64,000 bases of DNA, taken from positions 372,001-436,000 of the forward strand of contig NZ_CP071872.1 in NCBI RefSeq assembly GCF_022647665.1. Direction: 5' to 3'. The stretch's first letter is position 1, and every line of letters begins with the position of its first letter. Shown here in pieces: positions 16,551 to 24,799 of this stretch. The position numbers and the translations under genes were made by a program. The notes beneath the pieces are model-generated. The model saw only the letters and a program-made list of their open reading frames with translations, was not told the origin of the DNA and ran no database searches. The stretch comes from Streptomyces formicae. Lineage in GTDB: Bacteria > Actinomycetota > Actinomycetes > Streptomycetales > Streptomycetaceae.

Positions 16551-17147
16551 GTGCCTCTCGCGCCATCGGTACTGAGCCCTGTCGAATGCTACGAAGTCGA
16601 CAAAGCCCGGCCCGTGTGGGCACAGGCCCTACTGGCTGAACGTGTGTCCCGCGGTTGGTCACAGTTGGCGACCGTGAGGGCGATGCGTGAACACGCCGGC
16701 GGGGGACTGCCGGACGACGAGAACTTGGTGCGCCAGTGGAAGCGTTGGGAGTCGGGTAAGGGCATGCCAGGAAGCTTCTACCGGCCCGTCATCGCCGGAG
16801 CGTTCGGCAAAGAGATCTCTGCTCTCTTCCCGACTCAGTCGCCGACTGCCATGGACGCTGGGAATGACGGCAGCCTTGGATCCCAGGCGGTTGAGTCGGC
16901 GTCGCCGACTGACGAACCGGCCGTGCCTGGGTCGGGTGCCTGGCAGCGGGAGTCGACCGACGGGACGCCGAATGCGGTCGGCCGACTGACCGTTCGCCGT
17001 GCCGAGGCTGAAGCGGCACTGTCGGCGTTGGAACGGGCCGACCGACTGGACCTCGCAACAGCTTCTGATCGCGCACTCGCGTACCACCTCGGTGCGCTTG
17101 CTGAGACAGTCCGTCTCCTGCTCCGGTCCGTCGAGCGCGCCGAGTAG
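16551..17147 (+). CDS. XRE-type DNA-binding protein of an integrative element
   Basis: Protein of 198 aa starting at a GTG. Residues about 24-85 form an HTH-like domain (ALLAERVSRGWSQLATVRAM then NLVRQWKRWESGKGMPGSFY), which matches actinobacterial XRE-type regulators that read the 'W.RWE.G' pattern. A disordered Ser/Thr/Pro linker (residues 95-145) follows, then a C-terminal helix (LTVRRAEAEAALSALERADR). It is divergent from the GntR gene. Its targets are unknown; in similar elements such proteins regulate excision or transfer functions, which are missing here. Confidence 0.72.
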   Translation: MPLAPSVLSPVECYEVDKARPVWAQALLAERVSRGWSQLATVRAMREHAGGGLPDDENLVRQWKRWESGKGMPGSFYRPVIAGAFGKEISALFPTQSPTAMDAGNDGSLGSQAVESASPTDEPAVPGSGAWQRESTDGTPNAVGRLTVRRAEAEAALSALERADRLDLATASDRALAYHLGALAETVRLLLRSVERAE

Positions 17148-17737
17148 GGCCACGCCGTTGCCGTGCGCCTGAGGTGCCAGGTCGGGCGCCGTCTCACCAC
17201 AAGCCTGCGCCCGCCCTGGCTCCTGTCCCTCCAGCGGAGCTGGAGACCTCCAGCATGGGCCCAAGTCGTCCTTGACAAGGGTGACTTGCCCATCGGTGGT
17301 ACCAGATGATCCACGGTCGCCCTATCTGCGTTGACTCCGCTCCGCGCGAAGAAGCAGAAGCTGTACGGCACGCCTAACGGCGTGACGATTGCCTTGCGCT
17401 CTGCGAGCGCGACGAGCCTGTGGTCCTTTCCATCTGCACGGTGCGGACTGCTGGCAGCCTGCGGTGCGCGCACTGCCCGCCCCGGGGCCTCTCTCGTACG
17501 GCGACCATCCGCAGAGTCGTGGTCGAGGAGGCTCTTCAGTGGGGAGGGGCGCAGGCTGGTCGCTCGCCGTGATCCCGCGCGACCGCCATCCGCAGCGCAT
17601 CTTTGGTGTGGCCCACTGTCCGGACCTGTAGAGGTCGACCGGCCCCACCCCTCCTGTGAACGTTCTCGTTATTCCCCAGGGGTAAGTTCACGTAATTCCC
17701 CAGGCCCTGGCCTCGGACGGGCGTTAGGTTGGCCAGC
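17148..17737. other. Gap with direct repeats, no clear gene
   Basis: About 590 bp with only low-quality open frames. Near its right end, attccccagg occurs twice (17671-17680 and 17695-17704), 24 bp apart and shortly before the next gene, a candidate regulatory site for that gene. The rest may be remnant element DNA. Confidence 0.4.
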
Positions 17738-18262
17738 GTGAACTTGCTGGGGTGGAGCTATCGGTATGTGGGACCGCCTGATCTGCGGGCCCTTGTCCGG
17801 CCAGAGGCTGAGGGCCGAAGCATCCACTCGGTGGCGGACTTCAATGACTGGGCTTCGTCTCTGGCGGCGGTGGAGCTAGCCGAGCCTTTCACTTTTGTCA
17901 TCGACTCAGCGGGTGTGCTGCGGCTCGCGCCGCGCCGGAGCGAGCATGTGGTGTGTGCTGGCGGTGGCCCTGTTCTGGGCGCCGGGGAGATGAGCTTCCG
18001 CGAGGAGTCCGGGCAGTGGGTGGTCGCTGAGGTGAGTAACCAGTCGACCGGATACTGCCCGGACATCCCCTCGTGGCCGGCCGTCGCGAAGGCTCTGGAC
18101 GCAGCCGGGATCGAGCACCCTACCGGCTTCACCCACGAGGTGGTGTTCCGGCGCTGTCCCTCCTGCAGCCAGCTGAACATCGTTCGAGAGGAGGACTTCG
18201 TCTGCGTCTTCTGCGACGAGGACCTGCCCCGGGAATGGAACGTGGACTGGGCTGGGCGTTAG
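17738..18262 (+). CDS. Conserved protein with C-terminal zinc ribbon
   Basis: Hypothetical protein of 174 aa from the GTG at 17738 (an upstream TTG at 17729 is possible). It has an alpha/beta body containing SYRYVGPPDLRALVRP, a strand pair ending FVIDSAGVLRLAPRRSEHV, and STGYCPDIPSWPAVAKAL. A four-cysteine ribbon follows near residues 145-165 (CPSC ... CVFC). I recall the same architecture as a widespread actinobacterial family of unknown function. Its stop codon overlaps the istB stop by four bases on the opposite strand. The insertion of IS21 may therefore have changed the last few residues. Confidence 0.75.
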   Translation: MNLLGWSYRYVGPPDLRALVRPEAEGRSIHSVADFNDWASSLAAVELAEPFTFVIDSAGVLRLAPRRSEHVVCAGGGPVLGAGEMSFREESGQWVVAEVSNQSTGYCPDIPSWPAVAKALDAAGIEHPTGFTHEVVFRRCPSCSQLNIVREEDFVCVFCDEDLPREWNVDWAGR

Positions 18263-19032
18263 CGGACCGGGGGCTTGTCGGCCTTGTCGGTGGGGTTCTT
18301 GGGTCGCTTGTTCGGGCGATAGCTGGGCCCGTTCATGATGACCTGGTGGCTGGTGTTGATCAGCCGGTCCAGCAGCGACTCGGCGACGACCGGGTTCGGG
18401 AAGAGCGGATACCAGTCGCTGGGCGCCCGGTTGCTGGTGATGATCAGGGACCTTCCCTGCCGTTCGCTGACCAGTTCATAGAGGTCATCGGCCTGGGACG
18501 CTCCGAGCTGGCGCATGGCGAAGTCGTCGAGGATGAGCACGTCGGGCCGTACCAGTTCACGGATCCGCTTGTCCCAGGTGCGGTCCGCGTGGCCGCCGGC
18601 GAGGTCCGCGAGGATCCGGCTGGTCTTGGCGAACCGGACGTGGGCGCCCTGGCGGACCGCGAGGTGGCCGAGGGCCTGGGCGACGTGTGTTTTTCCGACC
18701 CCGACCGGGCCGAAGAGGATGACCGACTCGCCGGAGTGGAGCCAGCGCAGGGCTCCGAGGTCGCGGATCTGGGCGGCGGGAAGCTTCGAGGAGGCGGTGA
18801 AGTCGAACTCCTCCAGAGTGACCTGCTGCTCGAACTTAGCCCGGGTCAGGCGCCGTTGGAAGGCCACGGTCTCGCGGCGGGTGATCTCGTCCTGGCAGAG
18901 GACCTGCAGGAAGTCCAGATGCCCGAGCTCGCCGCCGTGGGCCTGGGCCAGGCGGGCATCGAGGGTTTCCAGCATGCCCGAGAGCCGCAGCGACTTCAGC
19001 GACTCACGCAGGGCAGAATCCATCACGCCCAT
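18259..19032 (-). CDS. istB: IS21 helper ATPase IstB
   Basis: AAA+ ATPase of 257 aa that regulates target choice by the IS21 transposase. The Walker A motif FGPVGVGKTH lies near residue 109, and the Walker B is VLILDDFAM. The N-terminal helical region and the sensor region (LIITSNRAPSDW, LLDRLINTSH) match the IstB/DnaC group. Translation is coupled to istA through TGATG. The reading frame is intact. Confidence 0.93.
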   Translation of the reverse strand: MGVMDSALRESLKSLRLSGMLETLDARLAQAHGGELGHLDFLQVLCQDEITRRETVAFQRRLTRAKFEQQVTLEEFDFTASSKLPAAQIRDLGALRWLHSGESVILFGPVGVGKTHVAQALGHLAVRQGAHVRFAKTSRILADLAGGHADRTWDKRIRELVRPDVLILDDFAMRQLGASQADDLYELVSERQGRSLIITSNRAPSDWYPLFPNPVVAESLLDRLINTSHQVIMNGPSYRPNKRPKNPTDKADKPPVR

Positions 19033-20648
19033 CAGATGCTTCCCTCAGCTTCGCCGTGGACCTGGTCATCGTGGAGCCCATCCGCCGTCTCGGACGGGGC
19101 GACGGAGGCGAACAGCCGCTTGGGCCCGTGGAGGAAGGCCGCGGCACCCGCGTCCCCGCTCGATTCGGGCTCCGGATCGGTCTCGGTGCCGGCGATCAGG
19201 ATGCCCTTGATGGTCCGGTAGGACGGATCTCCGACCGCGATCGCCCTCGCGCAGGCGGCCTCCAGCCTCGCGTCGCCGTACTTCTTCTTCAGGCCGAGGA
19301 TCCCTTGGGCGGCGCGGAGCCGGTAGAGCGCGTTGACCTCCAGCAGCTGGTCGACGACGGTCCGGCAGGCGTCCCCGACCTCTGATGCCTGGGTCCGGCA
19401 CCAGATCGGCGTTCGCATCTGGAAGGCGATCTTCTCCGGCGGGTAGTCGCTCCTGTCGGTGCGTTTGCCCTGCTCAAGTGCCACGTGGGTCTTGACCAGG
19501 TCGCCGTCGAGGAAGACCTGCACCATCGTGGCGGTCGAGCGGACGTCGACCCTGCGGCCGATCAGTTTCCAGGGAACCGAGCAGAGGGTGCGGCCGACCT
19601 TGATGTGGATGTCCGGCCCGACCACCGCCGTTGACCAGCGGGCCAGAACGAATGGGGTGGGCGGCAGCGGCAGCAGGGTCTCGGCTTCGACGGCCTCGAA
19701 CACCGCCATCGGGGCGGCTCCCTGCAACGGCCGGCACTGCCGGCGGCCCGCCACCTTCTGGCTCCAGGTCACAGCCTCGGCCTGCATGTGCTCGATCGAG
19801 GTGAACTCCCGCCCCCGCCAGAACGAGTCCCGAATGTAGGGCATCGGGCGTTCGACCCGGGGCTTGTCCTTGGGCCGGGCGGCGCGGGCCGGATCGACCA
19901 GTGCCCCGTAGTGGGTGGCGAGTTCGGCATACGCCTTGTTGATCTTCGGGTCGTAGAGATCGGGCTTGTCAACGCCGGTCCGCAGGTTGTCCGGCACCAG
20001 CCGGCGTGGGACGCCCCCGAAGTAGCGGAAGGCGGCGACGTGGGCTTCGGTCCAGGCGTGCTGGTGCAGGTAGAGGACTGGGCGGACGAACATGTGCCGC
20101 GAGCACGGCAGCACCATCACGAAGGCCCAGATCCGGTGCCGCTTGCCGGTCTTCGGATTGGTCCACTGGCCGAGGTGGCCGTAGTCGATCTGAGCCTCCG
20201 AGCCCGGCTCGACGTCATCGCGCAAGACCGTGACCTGGGACCTTGCCGTCTCATCGGGGAGCGTGGCGTGCACCCAACGGCGGAACGATGAGATCGACAC
20301 GTCCAGCTTGTGCTCGTCCCGCAGCCGCTGGTGGATCGTGGAAACGGTCACCGTCCCCAGCAGGTTCTTGATGTAGTCGCGGTGCTGGTCGATGTCGGGC
20401 CAGGTGATCTGCCGCAGTCGCCGGTCGGCGAGTTCGGGGAACCAGCTCTTGATCAGCTTGGCCCAGTCGGCCTCCCGCATCGGCGGCCCGCCGGGCGTGA
20501 TCCCGGATGCCTCCGCCGGCTCCAGGTACTTCCTGATCGTCTTGCGGTCCACCCCCAGCGACGCTGCCAGCTCGCTCTTCGAGCGGCCCGCGTACCAGTG
20601 GACGTAGATCTCGGTGATGTCGACCACGACGAACGTTCTCCTTGCCAT
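19032..20648 (-). CDS. istA: IS21 transposase IstA
   Basis: Transposase of 538 aa with a DDE integrase core. The N-terminal helix-turn-helix is IYVHWYAGRSKSELAASLGV followed by KTIRKYL. The first catalytic aspartate sits in EAQIDYGHLG near residue 173, the second in VPDNLRTGV, and the glutamate after the DKPRVERPMPYIRD segment, the usual IstA pattern. A beta-barrel C-terminus carries the IKVGRTLCSVPWKLIG region. The frame is intact, so the element may be mobile if its ends survive. Confidence 0.93.
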   Translation of the reverse strand: MARRTFVVVDITEIYVHWYAGRSKSELAASLGVDRKTIRKYLEPAEASGITPGGPPMREADWAKLIKSWFPELADRRLRQITWPDIDQHRDYIKNLLGTVTVSTIHQRLRDEHKLDVSISSFRRWVHATLPDETARSQVTVLRDDVEPGSEAQIDYGHLGQWTNPKTGKRHRIWAFVMVLPCSRHMFVRPVLYLHQHAWTEAHVAAFRYFGGVPRRLVPDNLRTGVDKPDLYDPKINKAYAELATHYGALVDPARAARPKDKPRVERPMPYIRDSFWRGREFTSIEHMQAEAVTWSQKVAGRRQCRPLQGAAPMAVFEAVEAETLLPLPPTPFVLARWSTAVVGPDIHIKVGRTLCSVPWKLIGRRVDVRSTATMVQVFLDGDLVKTHVALEQGKRTDRSDYPPEKIAFQMRTPIWCRTQASEVGDACRTVVDQLLEVNALYRLRAAQGILGLKKKYGDARLEAACARAIAVGDPSYRTIKGILIAGTETDPEPESSGDAGAAAFLHGPKRLFASVAPSETADGLHDDQVHGEAEGSI

Positions 20649-20766
20649 CCGGGCTGACCATCGGCCTTCCGAACCACAGGCCCAGGGCCGCCCACGCGCC
20701 TCCGCGATGACCAGGTCCCTCGATCCCGAACTCCGTCGTACCCATGGCCAATTAGGAGAAGTCGGG

Positions 20767-20835
20767 ATGAGGAATTACATGATGCTCAAACCACCCGAGA
20801 TGGGGAAAAACGTGAACGCTCACACCTCCAACTGA
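20767..20835 (+). CDS. Possible 22-residue ORF upstream of att copy b
   Basis: MRNYMMLKPPEMGKNVNAHT plus two residues, with a good aggag seven bases upstream. Its base composition is much lower in GC than its surroundings. It lies between the IS21 transposase and the terminator before att copy b. It could be a leader peptide or the tail of a lost gene; without homologues it is weakly supported. Confidence 0.25.
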   Translation: MRNYMMLKPPEMGKNVNAHTSN

Positions 20836-21061
20836 AGAGCCGGTCCTTCGCCCCTCTGGAGCGTAGGTCGCGATACGGACGTGCTTTGGTCCGGCGGTGG
20901 GCGAGCTTAAGGGCGCCGCCTGTTAGGGCGTCCATACTGCACTTCGTTCTGACTCGCCGTAGGACGGATGACCGGCGCCGTGCTGTCGGCACTACCAGGT
21001 GCCAGGGTGTGCACGCGTGGCGTCAGAACTTCACCCATTTCCTTTGGCCCCCCGAGCACGA
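20836..21061. other. Non-coding stretch before att copy b
   Basis: About 225 bp with no recognised gene between the 22-residue ORF and the terminator of att copy b. Together with 20649-20766 it should include the right end of the IS21 element, which I could not define. Confidence 0.35.
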
Positions 21062-21097
21062 CAGAGGCCCATTCGCGATCAAGCGAATGGGCCTCTG
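21062..21097. terminator. Hairpin beside tRNA-Pro att copy b
   Basis: A 15-bp perfect stem (21062-21076 with 21083-21097) and 6-base loop, placed immediately downstream of the tRNA-Pro 3'-end copy when read on the minus strand. The arrangement equals that at att copy a, but the stem sequence is different. Confidence 0.8.
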
Positions 21098-21103
21098 ACC
21101 TGT

Positions 21104-21269
21104 GTCGGGGTGGCGGGATTTGAACCCACGACCTCTTCGTCCCGAATGAGGGTCGGGTAGTGATCTCGCCAGTGCGGATGCCGTTTTACCTGTTCAGAGC
21201 GTCGGGCTGTCGTGGTCTCAGGTGGCCCCGAAGGGGCTCGGGGAGCGGGTCGGCTCCCAGATGGCTCCC
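21104..21269 (-). other. attachment site copy b plus arm region (direct repeat)
   Basis: Bases 21104-21146 repeat exactly the 43-base tRNA-Pro(CGG) 3' end seen at 15001. The next 120 bases, ending in an inverted gctcccagatggctccc motif at about 21252-21269, resemble the stretch that follows the degenerate copy at 34498. These are the likely left and right ends of the segment carrying the Wadjet operon. Confidence 0.75.
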
Positions 21270-21372
21270 GAGGAGCCACTTGTCCGGACCCCGCCGTTGA
21301 CGTTCTCCATGTACTTGGCGAGGCAGTCGGGGATCATGCCCACGAGACTGAGACCGATCGACATGGCTGCTG

Positions 21373-23340
21373 TCATCGTGCCGGCGGAGGCGCCGGCCAC
21401 GCGGTCCCGTTGACTGCCGCGTCGAGTAGGTCGCCGAGCCGATGCCAGGCGCCTGGGCCAGCATGCGACATGGGGCTCGCCGCGAACCGTTGCCACGCCT
21501 CGTCACTGTCTCCGAGCGCCTCGGTGACGTAGGCGGCGACTGCGGGATGAGTGGTGTCGTAGTGCGGGCCGCGGGCCTTCAGCGCTGACCAGGCAGGCAG
21601 CAGCCGGAGCAACTCCGCAGGGCACTCGGGCCGGGCCAGCATGATCTCGGCCCAGCTCCCACGAAGGTCTGGTCCGCCGCCCAGGCGCCTGCGCAGGTGC
21701 AGCGTGAGATCGAGCAGTGTCTGCTGTGGGGCGGAGTGGCGGGCCAGTACGTCGTCGAAGGTGAGGGACTTTCGGTAGGAGCGGGCGGCGAAGGAGAGCA
21801 GTGCCTCCTCGACGAGCGTGTCGTTGCCCATGTGCCGGTCGAGGTAGGCGACGAGAATGTCCTCGTCGGCGTCGGCCAGCTTCTTGAATCCGATGCCCTG
21901 CGGGTCGCCGAGGGAGGCCGTGCGTCGGCCCGGCATGGCGGGGACGGGATCGGTGACGAGCGGCATGATGGTGGCGATCAGTTCCTTGGCCCGTCGGTTC
22001 TCCTCCAACGTGGAATGGCCGGAGGAAGAGTAGCCGTGAGCACCGGACCGGGCGGACAGGGCCCGCCGGGTGTCCTGCACTACGAGACGTGCTTTCTGCC
22101 GCGCCTCGTCCGGGACCTCGGGGAGATGTACGAGGAGTGCGTGCAACCAGCCGAGATCGCGCACGGCCGGATAGCGAGAATCGGGGTCAGGCTCCCAGAG
22201 GCTCAAGGCGGTAAGGGAGATGGTCGCGAACCGGGTGCCGAGGGCGGCGACGAGTTCTTCAGACGCCAGCCATTCCCGGGGCCGTCCGAGACGCTGAGCC
22301 TCGCCGGGGTTGAGGAGAAACCGCCAGGTTTGCTTGCCTGCGCGCTCCACCCAGGCGACAGCGGAGCGGCAGGCCATGGTCTGGAGGTAATCGGACTGCA
22401 TCTCCGCGTCGAGGAATCGCTCCACGTAGTCCCGCTCCTCCTGGGACGCAGCCGCCAGCTCGTCGGCGTAGCGCGCCCGTGCCTGCGCGGGCGCCAGCCC
22501 GTCCCGGCAGGACCGGGAGATCCGGGTGAGGAGGACCGCTCGACCGAAGTGCTCCAGGTCGTGGGCGGCGACTTCCTCCAACAAGGACGATTCGACGTGC
22601 CACGGCATTGAGCCGAGCAGGTGCTCGCGCACCACGCGATCGGCGTCACGGTGCCGCGCGCACCAGGTCAGCAGGCGGCGGTGATGCACGGTCTGCGTCC
22701 GGACGATGCCGGACCACATGCTGTCCCATGCGTCGGATGCGGCACGGTGGCGCTCCATCCACGTCTCGACGTCTTCTTCGCCGTCATGCTTGTCCGGCCC
22801 GGACGGGAGGCAGTCGAGGGCGGCGACGAACACGTCCTCATGCAAGCAGTGTTCACCGAGTACGAGCTGGGCGGGCGTCGGAGCCGTCAGCAGCTCGGGG
22901 GTGATGGCCAGGTCCGTTGCCGAGCGGCGGTGGAGCTCACCGACGACGGCGCGGATGAGCGCTGCCCCGCCCTCTCTCCGGCCAAGCACACCGAGTCGCG
23001 CCTCAGTGCACTCCCGCAGAAACCGCACCCTGTATGCGTCCGGGCAGGCGGGGTGCGACAGGGCGACGCTGGTCAACTCCATGCGGTCGGTCGTCATGTA
23101 TGGCTGCGGTTCGCGATTCAGATCGCTCTCCACCGCCGTGGCCAACAGCCACTCAGGCGCCGACTGCGCGAGCGGTCCCGTGAGCAGGGCCATGAGTAGG
23201 CCATCCCGGTCCGTGCCCTGGGGTGCCGTGCGTATCGCCTCGACAGCCATGCGCGTAGGCGGGGAGTCGTCGGATGCCTGTGCGATGACCGTACGCAGAA
23301 AATCGAAAGGGAGAGACGTACGTGATTCCACCGCGGTCAT
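21373..23340 (-). CDS. Large unrecognised protein downstream of Wadjet
   Basis: Protein of 655 aa from the ATG at 23340, preceded by ggag. I do not recognise a family. It is rich in helix-forming Leu, Ala, Arg and Glu, contains many short repeated-helix patterns such as SVALSHPACPDAYRVRFLRE and LARPECPAELLRLLP, and has no membrane segment or nuclease motif. The pattern resembles an alpha-helical repeat scaffold. It lies 187 bp downstream of jetD on the same strand and inside the same pair of att-like repeats, so it may be an accessory of the defence operon or an independent passenger. Confidence 0.7.
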   Translation of the reverse strand: MTAVESRTSLPFDFLRTVIAQASDDSPPTRMAVEAIRTAPQGTDRDGLLMALLTGPLAQSAPEWLLATAVESDLNREPQPYMTTDRMELTSVALSHPACPDAYRVRFLRECTEARLGVLGRREGGAALIRAVVGELHRRSATDLAITPELLTAPTPAQLVLGEHCLHEDVFVAALDCLPSGPDKHDGEEDVETWMERHRAASDAWDSMWSGIVRTQTVHHRRLLTWCARHRDADRVVREHLLGSMPWHVESSLLEEVAAHDLEHFGRAVLLTRISRSCRDGLAPAQARARYADELAAASQEERDYVERFLDAEMQSDYLQTMACRSAVAWVERAGKQTWRFLLNPGEAQRLGRPREWLASEELVAALGTRFATISLTALSLWEPDPDSRYPAVRDLGWLHALLVHLPEVPDEARQKARLVVQDTRRALSARSGAHGYSSSGHSTLEENRRAKELIATIMPLVTDPVPAMPGRRTASLGDPQGIGFKKLADADEDILVAYLDRHMGNDTLVEEALLSFAARSYRKSLTFDDVLARHSAPQQTLLDLTLHLRRRLGGGPDLRGSWAEIMLARPECPAELLRLLPAWSALKARGPHYDTTHPAVAAYVTEALGDSDEAWQRFAASPMSHAGPGAWHRLGDLLDAAVNGTAWPAPPPAR

Positions 23341-23527
23341 CGGACTCCAATCTCCAACACCGCGCCCCTGGCCTCTGATCGGTCCCACCCGGGCACGGTG
23401 ATCCAGCAGGTGTTGGCGTCAATCATGCCGAAAGGGACTGACAGCGCAGTCGGTTACGGACATACGGGTCTGGAGGGGGGTTTGCGGAGCAGATTGGCTC
23501 CCGGAGTTCGGCACGGCGCCGATGCCT

Positions 23528-24799
23528 CTACGCCAGGCGTGACAGGTCGGCCACCAAGAGGTCGAGGGTCGCCTCCTCATGGAGTGCGACGCCGAGGGCG
23601 GTCATGGCAGGGGCGAGATCCGGGTCCCAGTCGGAGTTGACCGGCTCGCCGTCAAGCGCCAGTTGAGGGATGCCCTCGGCTTGACTGCGAGCGGCCAGGT
23701 GTTCGTAGTCCGCGGTGTCCATGCGCCACGGCAAGGCTTCGTAGCGGCGGATGACTCGGTTGGCCAGAGCTATCCCGGGCCAGTCGAAGTCGCCGTGGTA
23801 GGCGAAGCGACAGCCCGTGGCGGCGAGGGCGTCGAGAAGCGTGAGGACCACCGTGGCGGCGCTGCCGGACGTGCACACGAGGGGCTGGACGCACGCCGCG
23901 TCCGCCGCGGCTTCCACCACGCGCGGATTTTCACAGATGTGGATGAGCGTTCCGGCGGGGAGCTGCAGCCGCAGGGAGTGCAGGTCGCGCGGTGTGAGGT
24001 GGGCTTCGGCGCGATACTCGGCCCGCTCCCGTAGGGCACGCTCCCGCCAGCCCTCGCCGTCGGGTCGCAGCCCGTAGGTCAGCACAGTGCTGGAGACCTC
24101 GTCCGGTGTGACGGACACCAGCCGCCACAGTGCGCGTCGACCGGCCGCGTCGTCCGGGAACTCGGTGCCATGGGCGAGGGCGACACCGCGTTGGACGAGG
24201 CGTGCGAGCCAGGTGCCGTCGTCCAGGCCGTGCGCGGAGCCGGTCGCCATGGCCGCGAGTTCTCCTCGGCCGCGTGCACCGCCGCGCTCGGGTCCGAGGA
24301 GGGTGGTGAGGACCTGGACGGCTTGTTGGAGTGTCCACACCGCCGCTTCGGGCGTCACTCCTCGCGGAACGCCGGCACGGCGCAACAGGTCGTACCACTG
24401 CCGGGGCCATTCCTGGTCGGCGAGCGGGGAGGCGTCCAGTGACGAAGTGAGGGACGACCACACCTGCTCCCGCCGTGCTGTCGCGTCCGCGCGGGCGGCA
24501 CGGCGGTCGGTGAGGGGCGGGCCGAGTTCCTCCAGGGTTTGCCTGAGCCCGAGTCCGGCGGCCGAGGCGCGCAGCCGTGCGTCGAGCATGTCGAGCCGTA
24601 CGGTCACGGTGGTACCTGTCACGGGTTTGCCCAGCAGCAGAGACAGATCGTTGCGTTCCTGGGCGTTCATCGCGGTCAGCCGGAGTGAACCCGTGGCTTG
24701 CACGCCGTTGCTTTCCAGGCGTTTGCGCACCCCCTCCCAGAGACGGGTGAGCCCAGGTCCCGTCAGCCAGTCGCGCGTCGCGGAGGGCAGCCGTCTCAT
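23528..24799 (-). CDS. jetD: Wadjet component JetD, DUF2399/TIGR02679 Toprim nuclease
   Basis: Nuclease subunit of the Wadjet plasmid-defence complex, 423 aa. The C-terminal half is a topoisomerase-VI-A/Toprim-like domain: a glutamate in HICENPRVVEAAAD near residue 288, then the DxD metal motif in YHGDFDWPGIALANRVI near residue 346. The N-terminal arm domain is the TIGR02679 type. In characterised systems JetD cuts circular DNA that the JetABC loop-extruding complex has bound. The start overlaps the jetC stop by four bases (ATGA). Length and motifs look complete. Confidence 0.92.
   Translation of the reverse strand: MRRLPSATRDWLTGPGLTRLWEGVRKRLESNGVQATGSLRLTAMNAQERNDLSLLLGKPVTGTTVTVRLDMLDARLRASAAGLGLRQTLEELGPPLTDRRAARADATARREQVWSSLTSSLDASPLADQEWPRQWYDLLRRAGVPRGVTPEAAVWTLQQAVQVLTTLLGPERGGARGRGELAAMATGSAHGLDDGTWLARLVQRGVALAHGTEFPDDAAGRRALWRLVSVTPDEVSSTVLTYGLRPDGEGWRERALRERAEYRAEAHLTPRDLHSLRLQLPAGTLIHICENPRVVEAAADAACVQPLVCTSGSAATVVLTLLDALAATGCRFAYHGDFDWPGIALANRVIRRYEALPWRMDTADYEHLAARSQAEGIPQLALDGEPVNSDWDPDLAPAMTALGVALHEEATLDLLVADLSRLA

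Larger units (their letters stand above)
18259..20648 (-). mobile_element. IS21-family insertion sequence
   Basis: Coding extent of an IS21-type element: istA (transposase) followed by istB (helper ATPase), overlapping by one base, both apparently intact. I could not identify the terminal inverted repeats. On the left there is no room beyond istB before the neighbouring gene's stop codon, so that end may be truncated or lie inside the neighbour's coding sequence. Confidence 0.88.

Noticed and set aside
17331..17741. Open frame of 136 codons in the gap before the zinc-ribbon gene
   Set aside because: No RBS, no family and an irregular composition; it runs into the start of the next gene. Treated as non-coding.
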